From contig JAHBMJ010003263.1 of the NCBI GenBank assembly GCA_018398765.1, forward strand, positions 5,486 through 62,218: DNA of 56,733 bases, given 5' to 3'. Made by a program: the position numbers and the translations under genes. Below, piece after piece: positions 1-11,100 of this stretch. Below the pieces are notes generated by a model that had not been told where the DNA came from, searched no databases, and saw nothing but the letters and a program-made list of their open reading frames with translations. Each line of letters starts with the position of its first letter. Positions within the stretch are counted from its first letter, which is position 1. The stretch is from Chromera velia. Lineage: Eukaryota; Sar; Chromeraceae.

Positions 1-379
1 CCCCCCCACCAAATTTATCAAAATTCTTTTGCAAATTCTCTTTCAAATTCACGTTGAAGAGCCGCCTCTAACAAGAAGAACAACTCTATCAACTCGTGAT
101 AATCTAACTTATAACCATTATTTTGGAAGAATACAAGAGGACAAATCTCTGTAGGGGTTTCGTTCTTCGATCACTCACTCGGCAGGCACCTACAGCTCTA
201 TATGATTGAAGTGGTTCGTGAGACGCTGAAGTGCCGGAGGGTGCATCGTCTTAGCCTGTATCCCCTTATTTTTGTGACCAATTTTGGTAGAAGACTCACT
301 CTCCTTGCCATCCGAACCTCCCTCCTAATTCAATCCGCTGATTCTCCATCTGAGAGAGAACGCGAAAGCGGAAAGAAGC
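1..379. other. 3' flank of eS6, no gene seen
   Basis: This stretch lies downstream of the eS6 stop codon. I see only short shadow ORFs and no recognisable domain. It probably contains the eS6 3' UTR, but no poly(A) signal was assigned. Confidence 0.5.
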
Positions 380-600
380 TTAGGCGCTGCCCTTCTCGGC
401 AGCCTTCTTGGCGATCTTCTTTGCGACGCCTGCCTTCTTCTTGGCGAGCTCGGCGGCGCGCTTCTCCTTCTGCTCGTGCTGCCACTCAGAGAGCACCTTC
501 TGCAAAACAAAACAAGAGCACTAGACAAGCCGCATGAGTGCGTGAAGGCCTTTCGCGCGGCGATCCATGGATGCACTACAACGGCTCTCACACACAGATG

Positions 601-644
<44 letters not shown>

Positions 645-679
645 AAAACGCACACACGAGATGACAAGAAAGAAAGAGG

Positions 680-717
<38 letters not shown>

Positions 718-828
718 AAGAAAGAAAGAGAGAGAGAAAGAAAGAAGGAAAGAAAAAAAGAAAGAAAAAAAGAAAAAAAGAAAGAAAGAAAGGAAGGAAG
801 GAAGAAAGAAAGAAAGAAAGAAAGAGAG

Positions 829-870
<42 letters not shown>

Positions 871-3714
871 AGAAAGAGAGAGGAAGTAAATCAAGAAGAA
901 AGAAGAAAGGAAGAAACGAAGGAAGGCATAAAGAAACCAGAAAAGCAAAAAATGAAAAAAGAGAGAAAGAGAGACAAAAAGAAAAAAAAGAAGAAGGAAA
1001 CAAGCAAAAAACACTTCAAGTGAACGAAGGAATGAACGAAAAAAAAAAAGAAGAGCGAAAAGGGAAGAAGGAGTGAAAGGGGGAAACGATGAAAGACAGG
1101 AGAGAAACCAACGAGGGAGAAAGGGGAAAAAAGGAAGGAAGGAAGGAAGGAAGGAAGGAACAAAAATGAGCAGCATTTTACCAATTCAAGTAGAGCGTGA
1201 TCTGACAGATACGAAGAGATCGGGACACAATAATTGCATTGCAAAAAACATTCTCCCTTAGCCACCCCCCTTTCAGGTTCCTCCTCCTCCATTCTTTATT
1301 GCGGCCCTGTCTGTCTTCGTCACCCTATCCCACTGCTTTTCTTCGTACTCAGGGCTACGAAATACATCCGCTTCCTGCGTGCCCGCCTTTCCACAGCTGT
1401 CCGTTCCCTTGCACGCCTCCTCCAACGGACGAGCAGAGCGCTAAGTGAGCAGGCACCCAACAAAATCATATTGGGTCCATAGAACTCCCCCTATCCCCTC
1501 GCCGACTCCTCCTCAGCAATCAGGTCCCCTGAACGAATCCACCTACCCCCTCTCCAGATGGAACACTGACTGTCACGTTTCCGTGAAACAGACAGTATTG
1601 ACTTGGACATGTAAGTGGAAAGAAGACGAATACAATAGCAGCCTTTGGACAAGCAAGGAAGCACAATTTCGTCGAGCATGAGAGAGAACGTTCAGCCAGG
1701 GGGCCATCGAAACAGGTATAAGTATAAAAGAGAGAGAGGCTGGGGAAAGAGAGTGACCAGGCACATGAGGCGAGCATGACAACAAGCTGAAGACCAGCGG
1801 GGTGGGAGCAAAACTGACAAGCTGGCAGGCAGGCAGGCAGACAGATAGACCGACAGACTATGTGTTTCTTCTTCTCCCCCCTTTTCTTCATGTACACAAC
1901 AAACAAAAAGAAAGAGAGAAAGAACGAAAGAACAACAAAATGACCAGTCAGACAACGTGGGCAGGGGGTAAAACGGAAAGAAAGACCGACACTACAGACA
2001 GACAGCGCTCGAGGCACTAAGACACTCCGGACAAGCAAACAGAACCTCGAAGAAACGAAGGAGGAAGACAGAAAGAAAGATTGGACCCAAACTGCGGAAC
2101 GAAGAGGATGGATCGACAGGCACAAAGCAGAGAGTGCAAAAGGGAATCGGAGTAGAGGAAGGAAAGATGCGACGATGATGACACGCAGGACACCACGATC
2201 CGGGAAACCGGGTCACACAACAGACACACAGGAAGGACAAAGAAGAAGACGAACTGCTGATACCGTAGGAAAACGAAAAAGGAAGTGTGTGCGTGCATGT
2301 TGATCCGCAGAAAAAGCAGCGTTCAAGGGGTAAGAAAGGGTTGGAGGTAAAGGGGCGAGCTGGTGCGGCAGCGACCAAGCGGCGAAACGGAGACGGGACA
2401 CTGCCTGTGCGACGCTGCGCCTCTGAGCAAAAACCTGTCCCCCCTCCCCTCCTTCAGTCATCTCGAGTTCTCCCAGCAGGACAGCCTCCACTGCGAATGT
2501 CCGACTGCAGGCCTCTCTCTCCGCTTGTCCTCCCACATCGCGTCCGAAGCCCGTCTCTCCCCTCCCCTCCAAGAGATCATCCTTGACGCTTCTGCTTCTC
2601 AGTGCCTGGCGCTATCCCCCCTCCCCCTCTTCAGTAGTTCGCAAAGGCATATACAACATGAAAAAAAACATACAGCATTCTTATCAACCGACCTTGTACT
2701 TCTGGAACTCCTCGGAGGAAGCCTTGGCCTTGGCGACCTTCTCGTTCTGCGGTTCAGTCAGAAAGGAGACATACATGAGCGCAAACGAAGAAAACAAAAG
2801 AACCAGGCGGAGAAACCAAACTGGTGAGGAGGGTTTTCGCAAACGAAGAAAACAAAAGAACCAGGCGGAGAAACCAAACTGGTGAGGAGGGTTTTCGCAA
2901 AGTAATCAAGGGGCGCGAGGAAGTGATCAGCCACATTTATGGGGGACGGGGGGAGGGGGAGGGAGTGATCATGGGGGGGGAATGCAGAGGGAGGGAAGGG
3001 GCTGGGGGGTTCAATCGTGGAGACTGACAGCAAGACGGCGCTTCCTCTGGAGTCTGGAGGCGGTGACGAGTCTCTGGATCTTGGGGGCCTTGGTGTAGGC
3101 CTTCTTCTTGCCCTGCACCTCACGACGCACAACGTACTTGCGCACGTCGTCCTCCTTGGTCAGACCGAACAGCTTGCGGATGTGGTTGGCTCTGCAGAGA
3201 GGAAAGGAAGAACACACAGATATCAAACATGAGGTTTGACAGCTTGACACACAGCACGTATACGCACTGCTTTCCAGGGAATGTACAGTGGCGCTTCACC
3301 TGACCTCTTGGGTCCGAGTCTGTTGGGCTTGGGATCGTCGGTGAGGCCGGGAACGTCAGTCTCGCCCTTCTTGAGGAGGACCAGGTTCATCACGGACAGA
3401 TCAGGTCCCACAATGCACCCACGGACGGACTTCCTCTTGTACATACCCTTCCTTCTGGCCCTGTAAGTCTTCATGCCAGGCTTGAAGAGGAGGCGAGTAC
3501 GGGTATTGAGGAGAACGCCTTGCATCATGGGGAAGCCCTGCTTGTCGTTCCCGCCGGAGATCTTGAAAAGATACCCCTTGAACTCATCTCCAAGAGAGTC
3601 ACCGACGACCTCGGCTCCCATCCTCTTCTCGAAGAAGGGGAGGAGCTTGCGGTCATCATCGACCTCGATGGTCTTCTGAAGGTTCACCGCGGGATTGGCA
3701 ATGTTGATCTTCAT
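380..3714 (-). CDS. RPS6: 40S ribosomal protein eS6, four exons
   Basis: Component of the small cytosolic ribosomal subunit. Exons on the minus strand are 3714-3300, 3189-3029, 2746-2693 and 499-380. Phases join cleanly and give 249 codons plus TAA, the usual eS6 length. The start is the ATG at 3714, giving MKINIANP at the N-terminus; a GTG two codons upstream is not needed. Seen in sequence: [38 protein letters not shown], the PGLTDD stretch and LGPKR in exon 1; [18 protein letters not shown] and [10 protein letters not shown] in exon 2. Exons 3 and 4 encode the basic, coiled C-terminal tail ending EKGSA. That tail lacks the C-terminal serine cluster which S6 kinases phosphorylate in animals. 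Introns are 110, 282 and about 2,190 nt; the last is filled with simple repeats. The gene is divergent from the nitroreductase gene. Family identity is certain and the exact splice sites are inferred. Confidence 0.97.
601..1170. repeat. (CT)n(CA)n followed by ~500-nt purine tract in eS6 intron 3
   Basis: About 24 nt of (CT)n and 20 nt of (CA)n are followed from 661 to about 1170 by almost unbroken purines: (GA)n, GAAA and GGAA units, with (GGAA)n at 1133-1160. On the eS6 sense strand this is a pyrimidine tract of roughly 500 nt. The long spurious reading frames across it are low-complexity Lys/Glu or Ser/Phe/Leu and are not genes. Confidence 0.95.
2781..2896. repeat. 58-bp tandem duplication in eS6 intron 2
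   Basis: Two adjacent, apparently identical 58-bp copies start at 2781 and 2839 with the motif GCAAACGAAGAAAACAAAAG. The start of a third copy (GCAAA) follows at 2897. The repeat lies wholly within the intron between eS6 exons 2 and 3. Confidence 0.9.
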
Positions 3715-4243
3715 GGTCACGGGTCTTCAACTGGGAGGGGTGACAGGAGTCAGAAGAAGCTTAGTGGACCGAGCGGTTTCCCGACAGATTCGCTTCTCAC
3801 GCAGTGGATTAAGTTTCGAACTGAGGCACGGCCCCGGCGACTGGAGGACTCGGCCCCGGCATGCCATGGCCTGCCAACAGGTGCAGTATGTGCCGTCTCC
3901 ATCCGCTGACAGAAAACATGTGCAAAGTTGCAAACAACACCAGGATTCCGTCAAAGTTTCCTTCGGAGCAGTCTGGATCTTCCTGTTTTGTGAGCAAAAT
4001 AGACTCCATTTCAGGGGTGCCGTCTGGTGCGGTCAGGAACCCGTCCTCCCAAGAAAGCGTACAAACAGTCCGATACAATCAAGTGCTTCTTGTGATGTGG
4101 AGACAGGCTGTCTCGAGGTTTTGACATCGTGAAATCAGTTTAATTGCGGGGAAGGCTCACTCGACCCGGTTTCAAAGAGAAGGCGTAGAAGATTTTGATT
4201 GTAAGACATCATCTTCAACAATATTCTTTCGGTCTGTCCTGCC
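3715..4243. promoter_or_regulatory. Divergent spacer between eS6 and nitroreductase genes
   Basis: About 530 bp separates the eS6 start (minus) from the first ATG of the nitroreductase gene (plus). It must hold both 5' UTRs and probably both promoters. I could not identify a TATA box or a specific factor site with confidence. The short ORFs here look like noise. Confidence 0.5.
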
Positions 4244-6816
4244 ATGGAGTTTTTCGGTCAACTGCCCTTGGCTGAGGGTAATCCCAGAGACGCGGCTGCG
4301 ATGGAAACACGAAAAAGGAATCACCTCCATGCCGCACTGCTTCCTGTCAGACTTGCGGGCACTTTAGTTCTCCTCATATGCTTCTCCTGCTATGTGGCGC
4401 CGAGCTCTGCATTCAACCTGGCGCTGTTTCCGCAAAGTGAGTTGGCGACAAAGAGACGGACAAAAAGCGCCCGTGCATTCCTTCCCGTCTCTTCGTCTGT
4501 CCCTTTTTCTGTCTCTCTCTGCCCCGATCTGCGCACTTGGCCATTTCACAGTGTCTTTGCGTGTCTGCCTCAAGTGATGCTCTGCCCCGACCATACAAAG
4601 GCACTGTTCTCTTTTCTGACCCCTCTGCAGGGCAAGCCGGCCTCTTCCCGTCATGCACAAGAGGCGGACGAGAACCTTTCAAGGCCGTCGCGCACCACAC
4701 GTCACTTTTCGGCCGACGGAAGAAAGAAACCGGTAAGTAGCTGCCCCATTGGATTTCTGCTGCACTCGCAAACGCCCAGTGCATACAGGAGCGCAGAAAC
4801 ATGCCGTTCTGGCACACACTCTCGCCTCCCCTCAGTACACGTACATGTTTGTAAAAGTTGTCTCGCGCAGTCTTGAGAAGGCGCGCCATTGCGTCGAGTT
4901 CTGCATGATCGCGCCTGTGTATCTACCTGGCTCCTTCTCTGTCGCTTTTGCCGTCTGCGCGTGCGTGTGCATTGCGCATTTTGTCATTTGGGTTGGCTGG
5001 ACGTTCGGAATCTGAAGTTTCTTAAGGTCCGCATCCGAGTGGTCGGAGGCTAGGCTGTTCTTTGTTTTTTTGTTCTTTGACCCTCTGTGCCTCTTCTGTT
5101 GCCAGGGTCTGACCGGTTTTCTTCGTCTTTGCCCTACATGCGAGAAAGATGGGGAGGGATGTGAGGTGCATATTGATGACTGACAAAGAACAAACGAAAC
5201 GAAGGAAGAAAGGGTAGAGGGAGGAAGGAACCGGAAACGGAAGAAAACCCCCCAAGAGATACTGGAACGAATCGAAAGCTAGATTGGTACATGAATGAAA
5301 GGATGGATGGATCGTGGCTTCTTCCCGTCCCCTGCGGCCCTTCCTCAACCTTTCCTCCCTTCCACTGTTTGCCTGCTTGCATCAAAAAGTTCTCTCTTGG
5401 TCCTTCCTTCTGGCACAAGCAAAAGGAGACAGAAGAGAATGCCTATTGCGGAGCTGTAGCAGTGTTTCACTTCATTTCCATTTCCTTCTGTTTGTCTCCT
5501 TCTTTCTGTCCAAGTATTCCTGTGTTGATCTTGTTTCTGACCCTTCTTTTCTTCTTTTTCCTGTTCCTCGTCTGATTGACCTCTCACTGCCCTTTCTGAT
5601 CCGCTCCCCTTCTCTTTTGCCCTTCCGCGCGGCCTTCTCTTTTCTTCTCCTTCTTCTTCCTGGCTTGGCTGCTTGCTGGTTGCATGCCGCAGTGCTCCGG
5701 GGAGAGTCTGAACAGCAGCAACAGCCAAAAGAGCAGAAAGAGGGGGACGTGCTTCCTGGAGCCAGTCCTCCGTTCTCACGGGAGAATCCGCCAGTCTTCC
5801 CTCCGCGGGCCTACCTAGATGACACAGGCGTGTGGAGAGTCGAGGGCACAAACGGGGAAAAAACCGGGGTCGTGCATCAGACGGCGGAGGAGATAGAGCG
5901 TGCAATGTGGTCCCGTTTCACTGGCCCCCCCCGGCCGTCGGGCTATGATGCACAGGCCCCAGTCGACGTTCGCGTTTTGAACCGTCTGTTGGAAATGACA
6001 CGCAGAGCGCCAACGAGTTTCAACTCGCAACCCTGGAAAGTTGTTGTTTTGTCAGATCGGGATGACAAGGTCACGAGGCATCGTCTCTCGAAAGCGTTTG
6101 TGGGAGGGCGGAATCAGGAGAGGGTTGTGGCGGCTCCTGTGGTCCTTTTTTTTCTTGCTGATCTTCACGCAGCATTGCGGGGACGGGATATCGGCGAGCG
6201 ATTCGTGAACGATCTTGTGGAGTCCCAAAAAAGATTGAGAATATGGGCAGGGGGGAAAATGAAGGAAGTTGAGAAAGGACGGTTTGCGGCTTTTCAAAAA
6301 CTTTTACCTTTGTTCATTCTCTTTTTCTCTGGATGCATACCCATCCTGCCGCTCCGTATCGTTCTCTTTCTTTTGAGAAAAGTGTGCTCGGTCTGCTTGG
6401 GTCTTGTCACAGCAATGCCTGCCGTGCCCACGGCTGCACAGTGGGCCGAAAAGAATGCGATGCTTCCGGCCCTGTCGTTCTGTCTGGCTGCTACGTCTGT
6501 CGGCCTTCTGACAGCCATGCTGGAGGGATTTGACTCCGTGAAGGTCCGATCGGTCCTCGGTATTCCCTCTCGGTTCTCTCTGCCTGTTGCTGTGATTATG
6601 GGGTACCCCTCTCGGGAGTCTCCAGAGACCAATTTTTCGGGTCTGCTTCCTCTGTCTGGGGAGCGGGAGGGAGGAAAGGAAGGGGGGGAGGGTGTGAGTG
6701 GGCAAGGCACTCCCTTTTTGAATAGCCGTTTCTCTCTGGGCGGGAGGGGGCAAGGGGAAGCGGAGGGTTTGGCTTTCAGAGAGAAGTACGGACAGGCGTG
6801 GGTGGCATCAGCATAA
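4244..6816 (+). CDS. Plastid-targeted nitroreductase-family flavoprotein, three exons
   Basis: Predicted FMN-dependent NAD(P)H oxidoreductase of the nitroreductase fold; the substrate cannot be told. Exons 4244-4436, 4631-4732 and 5693-6816 join in phase to 472 codons plus TAA. An internal ATG at 4301 is an alternative start just ahead of the hydrophobic core. Exon 1 encodes a signal peptide (core LAGTLVLLICFSCYVAP) ending SSA/FNLAL, with Phe after the predicted cleavage site. Exon 2 encodes a 34-residue Arg/Lys/Ser-rich transit-like stretch. Exon 3 encodes the enzyme: the FMN-site motif RRAPTSFNSQPWK near 6004-6039, then WAEKNAMLPALSFCLAA, MLEGFD, VRSVLGIPSRFSLP and VIMGYP. Between the halves is a hydrophobic stretch (about 6295-6400), which may be a membrane-associated helix or an unspliced intron. 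A low-complexity Gly-rich tail ends the protein. Family identity is firm; plastid location is inferred from the leader. Confidence 0.92.
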
Positions 6817-6904
6817 AAACAGGGCAGGGGGGGTGCAGAGAAAGAGAAAAAGTAGCAAAGGGGGTGCTGCTATCTCTTGGCTGCGCGATTCTTTTTGTAT
6901 TCAT

Positions 6905-6946
6905 GGGATTCATTTGGTCCTTCCTGGGATTCATTTGGTCCTTCCT
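6905..6946. repeat. 21-bp perfect tandem duplication
   Basis: Two adjacent identical copies of a 21-bp unit beginning GGGATTCATTTGGTCC lie just downstream of the nitroreductase stop, probably in its 3' UTR. Confidence 0.9.
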
Positions 6947-7744
6947 GAGTTTCATCCATCCATTTCCCTCCGGTGGTGAGAGTGAGAGAGAGATGGCGGC
7001 AGGCTTGTTTGCGATAACACATTGTATCATAAAGTGAGAGAAAGAACGAGAATATCAGAGAGAAAGATGGGAGAGAGGGGCCAAAAAGAGAGACAGAAGC
7101 GACTGATCAAAAAAGCAAACTGTGTATGCTTTCCAGGAAAGAAGAAAGTATTCAGAAAGTGAAGTGAAGTAAAGTGAAGCGAGCTCTTCTTGTTTAATTG
7201 AATGGAAGGAGCTTGCCTTGATGCGCTTGTTTTGTTTTAAAATCACTACCCAGCTTTCTCATCCCATCCATCCGGGAGATTTTCAACTGTTCATTCTCGG
7301 TCTTTTCCTGTGACTCATTTTGCTTGCTTCCAATCAAAAAGAAAAAACTATTGTTAAATGGACACCGACAACCTCTTTCTTTTTCTCTTTGTTCTGATTG
7401 GTTGTTAAGAAGAAAGCGAGGAGGGATCTGTCGATCGATCTGTGAATACGAAAAGACCGGGGCTCGCTAGATTGAGACGCGACCAACAGTGCGAGTGTTG
7501 ACTTTGGAAAAGCCTGCGACCTCCGTGAATGCTTTAGTTGTCAGCTGTTCACGCATTGACTGTGGGAGAAATGAACATTGATGCCGCAGTATAAATGTGT
7601 ATAGACAGTGAGGGAATGAACCAAGGCGCTGGCTGCATCTTTGTCGTTCCTAGTGCGAAGACAGGGAGGGGGGATGAGCTAGAGACGGGAACGCATGCGT
7701 CTCTGATCCACGCTTCATCTGTGTGACTGTCTGACTGCATTGAA

Positions 7745-7830
7745 TGTCTCCCTCTGTCTGTCCGTCTGTCTGTCTATCTGTGTGTCTGTCTGTCCGTCTG
7801 TCTGTCTGTCTGTCTATCTGCTTGCCTGCC
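7745..7830. repeat. (CTGT)n microsatellite
   Basis: Imperfect CTGT/CCGT/CTAT array upstream of the helicase gene, continuing into a CTGC-rich stretch. Confidence 0.9.
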
Positions 7831-8166
7831 TGCCTTCGGGTGTCTCTGTATCCATTGGTTGTGGACTTGCAGTTCCTCTCTTTCATTCGCGAGGTCCCCC
7901 CCCCGCTTTCCTTTTCTGGCACGTGGTTTTCCCCAATCTTCTCTTCCCTAGGAAACCTGCCTGATTGCCTGCTTCCGTTTCTGGTAGCTTTTTCTGTCGC
8001 TTGCTGCCTCCACTCTTGTCGCTTTCCTTCTCTTACTTGTTCTCAACTTCATTTTGGGCTCTGCTCGTCCCCCTCTCCCCTGCCCCTTCACACACACACA
8101 CACACACAATTGATTGCCTTTCTTCAGTACAGATAGGAGGAGTTGGCGTCTCTGGATGCACCTTGA

Positions 8167-11100
8167 ATGGGGACGGGGGACGGTGTATGTGTTCCGTTGC
8201 AAACTGTCTGCCTCTCTGTCTCTTGGCTTCTTTTTTTTGTGCAGCCGATGACGACGAAGAAGAAGATAAGGAAGCAGCCGTACAAAATAGGGGTAGAGGG
8301 AAGGGGAAAAGGAAGGGGGCAGGCATACAGGATTTGAGTGAGTTTGTGTCGTCTTCTGCTGGAGGCGGCCCTTCGTCTTCTTCCTCGAGGAAACCTTCGA
8401 TGCTCTCGGGGGAGTCGGGGGAGGGTGAGGAAGAAGAGGAAGAAGAAGAGGGGGAGCTTAGTATGGCGAGTTTTGTGAGCAGCGAGAGGAGGGAGGCGGG
8501 AGAAATGTACGAGGGGGGTCGGTGGGATGACGAGAGAGAGGAAGAGGAAGAAGAGGAGGTGGAACAGGAAGAAGAGGATGAGGAAGAGGAAGAAGAAGAC
8601 TTTGATGATGACGAGGAGGACGAAGATCTAGACGATGATGACGACGATGAGTATGATGATGACGAGGACGATGGAGATGAGGATGAAGAGGAAGAGCTTG
8701 AAGAAGAGGAGGGGAGTGTGCGTGGGCAAGTTGTTAAGAAAGAAGGTGGAGAGGACGAGGAAGAGGAGGAAGATGGAGAAGAGCTTGATGAGGATGAGGT
8801 AGACGAGGAACCAGATAGCGCGTCTGCTTCCCCACAGGAGAAGGAGAGTGGAGGATCCTCTGTAGCCGATCCAGGTGTACTCTCAGAAGAGGAGGAGAAG
8901 AGGCTGCGGTTGGAAGATGAGCAACGGAGGAAACAAAAGAGGAAAACGCTGCGGAGACTTCAGAGGGAAGAAATGGAATATGAAAAGTCGTTTTTTAAGG
9001 GAACAAAAGGGGACCTTGCATTTCTTGCAGGGTCGACAATGCCCTACGGTTCTGACGATTCCTATTCATCCACAGATGACGCTCCCATTTTCTCAGATGA
9101 GGGGGGGGCGCAGAGTGCGATGAAGGTTATTGGGGGCTCAACTTCGTCGAGACAGAGAAGGAAGGAAGAACAGGAAGAGGCCCAAAAAAGAGCAGAAGCG
9201 CTCCTGGCGGATGAGACGATGAAACAAAAATTGATTGAGACCTTCAAGGAACAGGCATTGGGTCCGTCTGTGTGGTTCTCTGTCTGTCTGTCTGTCTGTC
9301 TTAATCCTGTCTGTCATTTTCAGTGAAAGAATTGTCTTGACCTGTGTGGTCTTTTGTCTCGTCTGGTCAAACTGGACGCAAAACTGCAAGGGTGCTAGAA
9401 AACAAGAGGGGTTGACTTGACTCCTGAGCCTCTCCGGTATGCACTACCGTTTTCTGCTTTTATTATTTGGTCTCGTCCATTCGAGTGTTGTCCCTTGCGT
9501 TGATGGTGTGGTTCTCTTTCATCGCCTGCCGCCTTTCTTGTTTTTTGTGCTTTCTTCCGTGTGTCTCATGTTCTGGAGTGGCATCTCCCTATCTTTCTTT
9601 CTTTATTTGTTTCGGCCTTTGTGCTTGATTTTTTATCCTCCCTCCAGGCCTATGGGGAAGCAACACAACCATGGCTTCGAGGGAGCTGGAACGGAGGAAG
9701 CACCTCGACGTCCCTGACGACGATCCTGGGTGAGTCTGCCAGACAGAGTTCTGATGGGGGCGGGGCGGGTGAGAAAGACAGACTCCCATCACGCTCATCC
9801 CGATTGAACAGAGTGAGAGCCAGTAAGCGAAGAAGTCTTCCTTTTAGCAAGAAAGACTTTCACGACGACGAAGATCCTGAGCTCGCTGCGTTTCTTTCCG
9901 ATGCACTGCACTCCACTCTGCGCCGTTTTTCCTGCATTGGTGAATCTACAAAGCTTGAATGGGTGTATCGGATGAAGTCGTCTCCCGATTGTTATTCCTT
10001 CACTCTCTGTACTGACTCTTGCTTTCCCTAGATGAACGTCCTCTCCTGGCCTTGTCGTGATGCCGTCGAAATATGCATGAGTGGAACCAGGCCTGGTGGG
10101 CTTTTGGGTTTTTGTCCCTTCTGACGACAAATGGGTGAATCTCTAGAGCGCCACCATGCACCCGTATATACCCTGTGACCCACTCATGCCTGTGCAGATA
10201 CGACCCCCTTGCGAAAGAGGACTCCAGCATGGGCCCTTTCCAGGCCGAGAGGGCGCGACTGCTCGAAGTGATTGACGTCCTCAGGCAACAAGAAGCCGCC
10301 CCCACAAGAATGATGCAGGCAAGTGAATTGAAGTGGATAGCTATGCGGAGTGGCACGCAAAATTGCATTTGCCGTCTTTATTCTTCCCTCTCCATTCCAG
10401 TGTGTCTGGTTTTCCGACTGTCGCAGGTGAAAGGAAATGGAACAGTTCGGATGGACCGTCTGTCTACATGTATCTATTCATTCATCCGAATGTTTCCCTT
10501 CTTTCCCTTCGCGTGCTGCAGCGTCGATCCAGGCGGCCCTGGGGCAATCAGGCCCGCAGCAAGGCCGAGAAGCCTCCCACGAAGCCGCAGAAGCCGCCCC
10601 CGAACTCCATCCCCTTCGTCCGAGAGCAGTACAAGAGAAAGATGGCGCTGTGGAAACACGAAAAGAGGAGGTGGAACGCACAAAAGTAAGTAAGTGGGTT
10701 TGTCAGAGAGTCAACCAGCCGAAGTGCGGAATAAATTCGGATGTGCTCCTTCCTTCCTTCCTTCCTTTGTGGTTGGTTGCCTGCTTCATTGAGTGATTGA
10801 TGTTGGGTCCTTGGAGCTGTTGTAGCAAGAGCCGTGAGAGAGTCTGTAGATCAACTGGTTTCATTGGGGATTGAGAAAAAAGTGAGGGAATGGCATCACA
10901 AGAGGCAGTGTGACTACGCAATTGAGTGGATGGGCATGCGTAGGTATGTAGAGGATTGAGAGCGTCCGCGTCTGCATGAGGCAGTTTGAGGGAAGGAAGC
11001 CACATTGTTTCCTTTTCTTTGTCGCTCCTCCAGCGTCATTCCTTTTCTTTCTGCCTCGTCCCACCTATTTGCTGTCATCTCTTTCCTTCCCTGTGTCTGT

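Larger units (their letters stand above)
6817..8166. other. Spacer between nitroreductase and helicase genes
   Basis: No gene is recognised. The spacer holds a 21-bp tandem duplication (6905-6946), a (CTGT)n array near 7745-7830 and a (CA)n tract at 8091-8108. Upstream non-coding exons and the promoter of the helicase gene probably lie here. Confidence 0.5.

Noticed and set aside
325-1292. Long open frames on both strands across the purine tract (Lys/Glu-rich or Ser/Phe/Leu-rich).
   Set aside because: They translate simple (GA)n/(GAAA)n repeats inside an eS6 intron; the frame is open only because the repeat lacks stop codons.
5314-5692. Upstream extension of the nitroreductase exon 3 frame into a hydrophobic leader.
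   Set aside because: The segment is the T-rich intron before a clear GCCGCAG acceptor at 5692, and exons 1 and 2 join exon 3 in phase with a proper leader.
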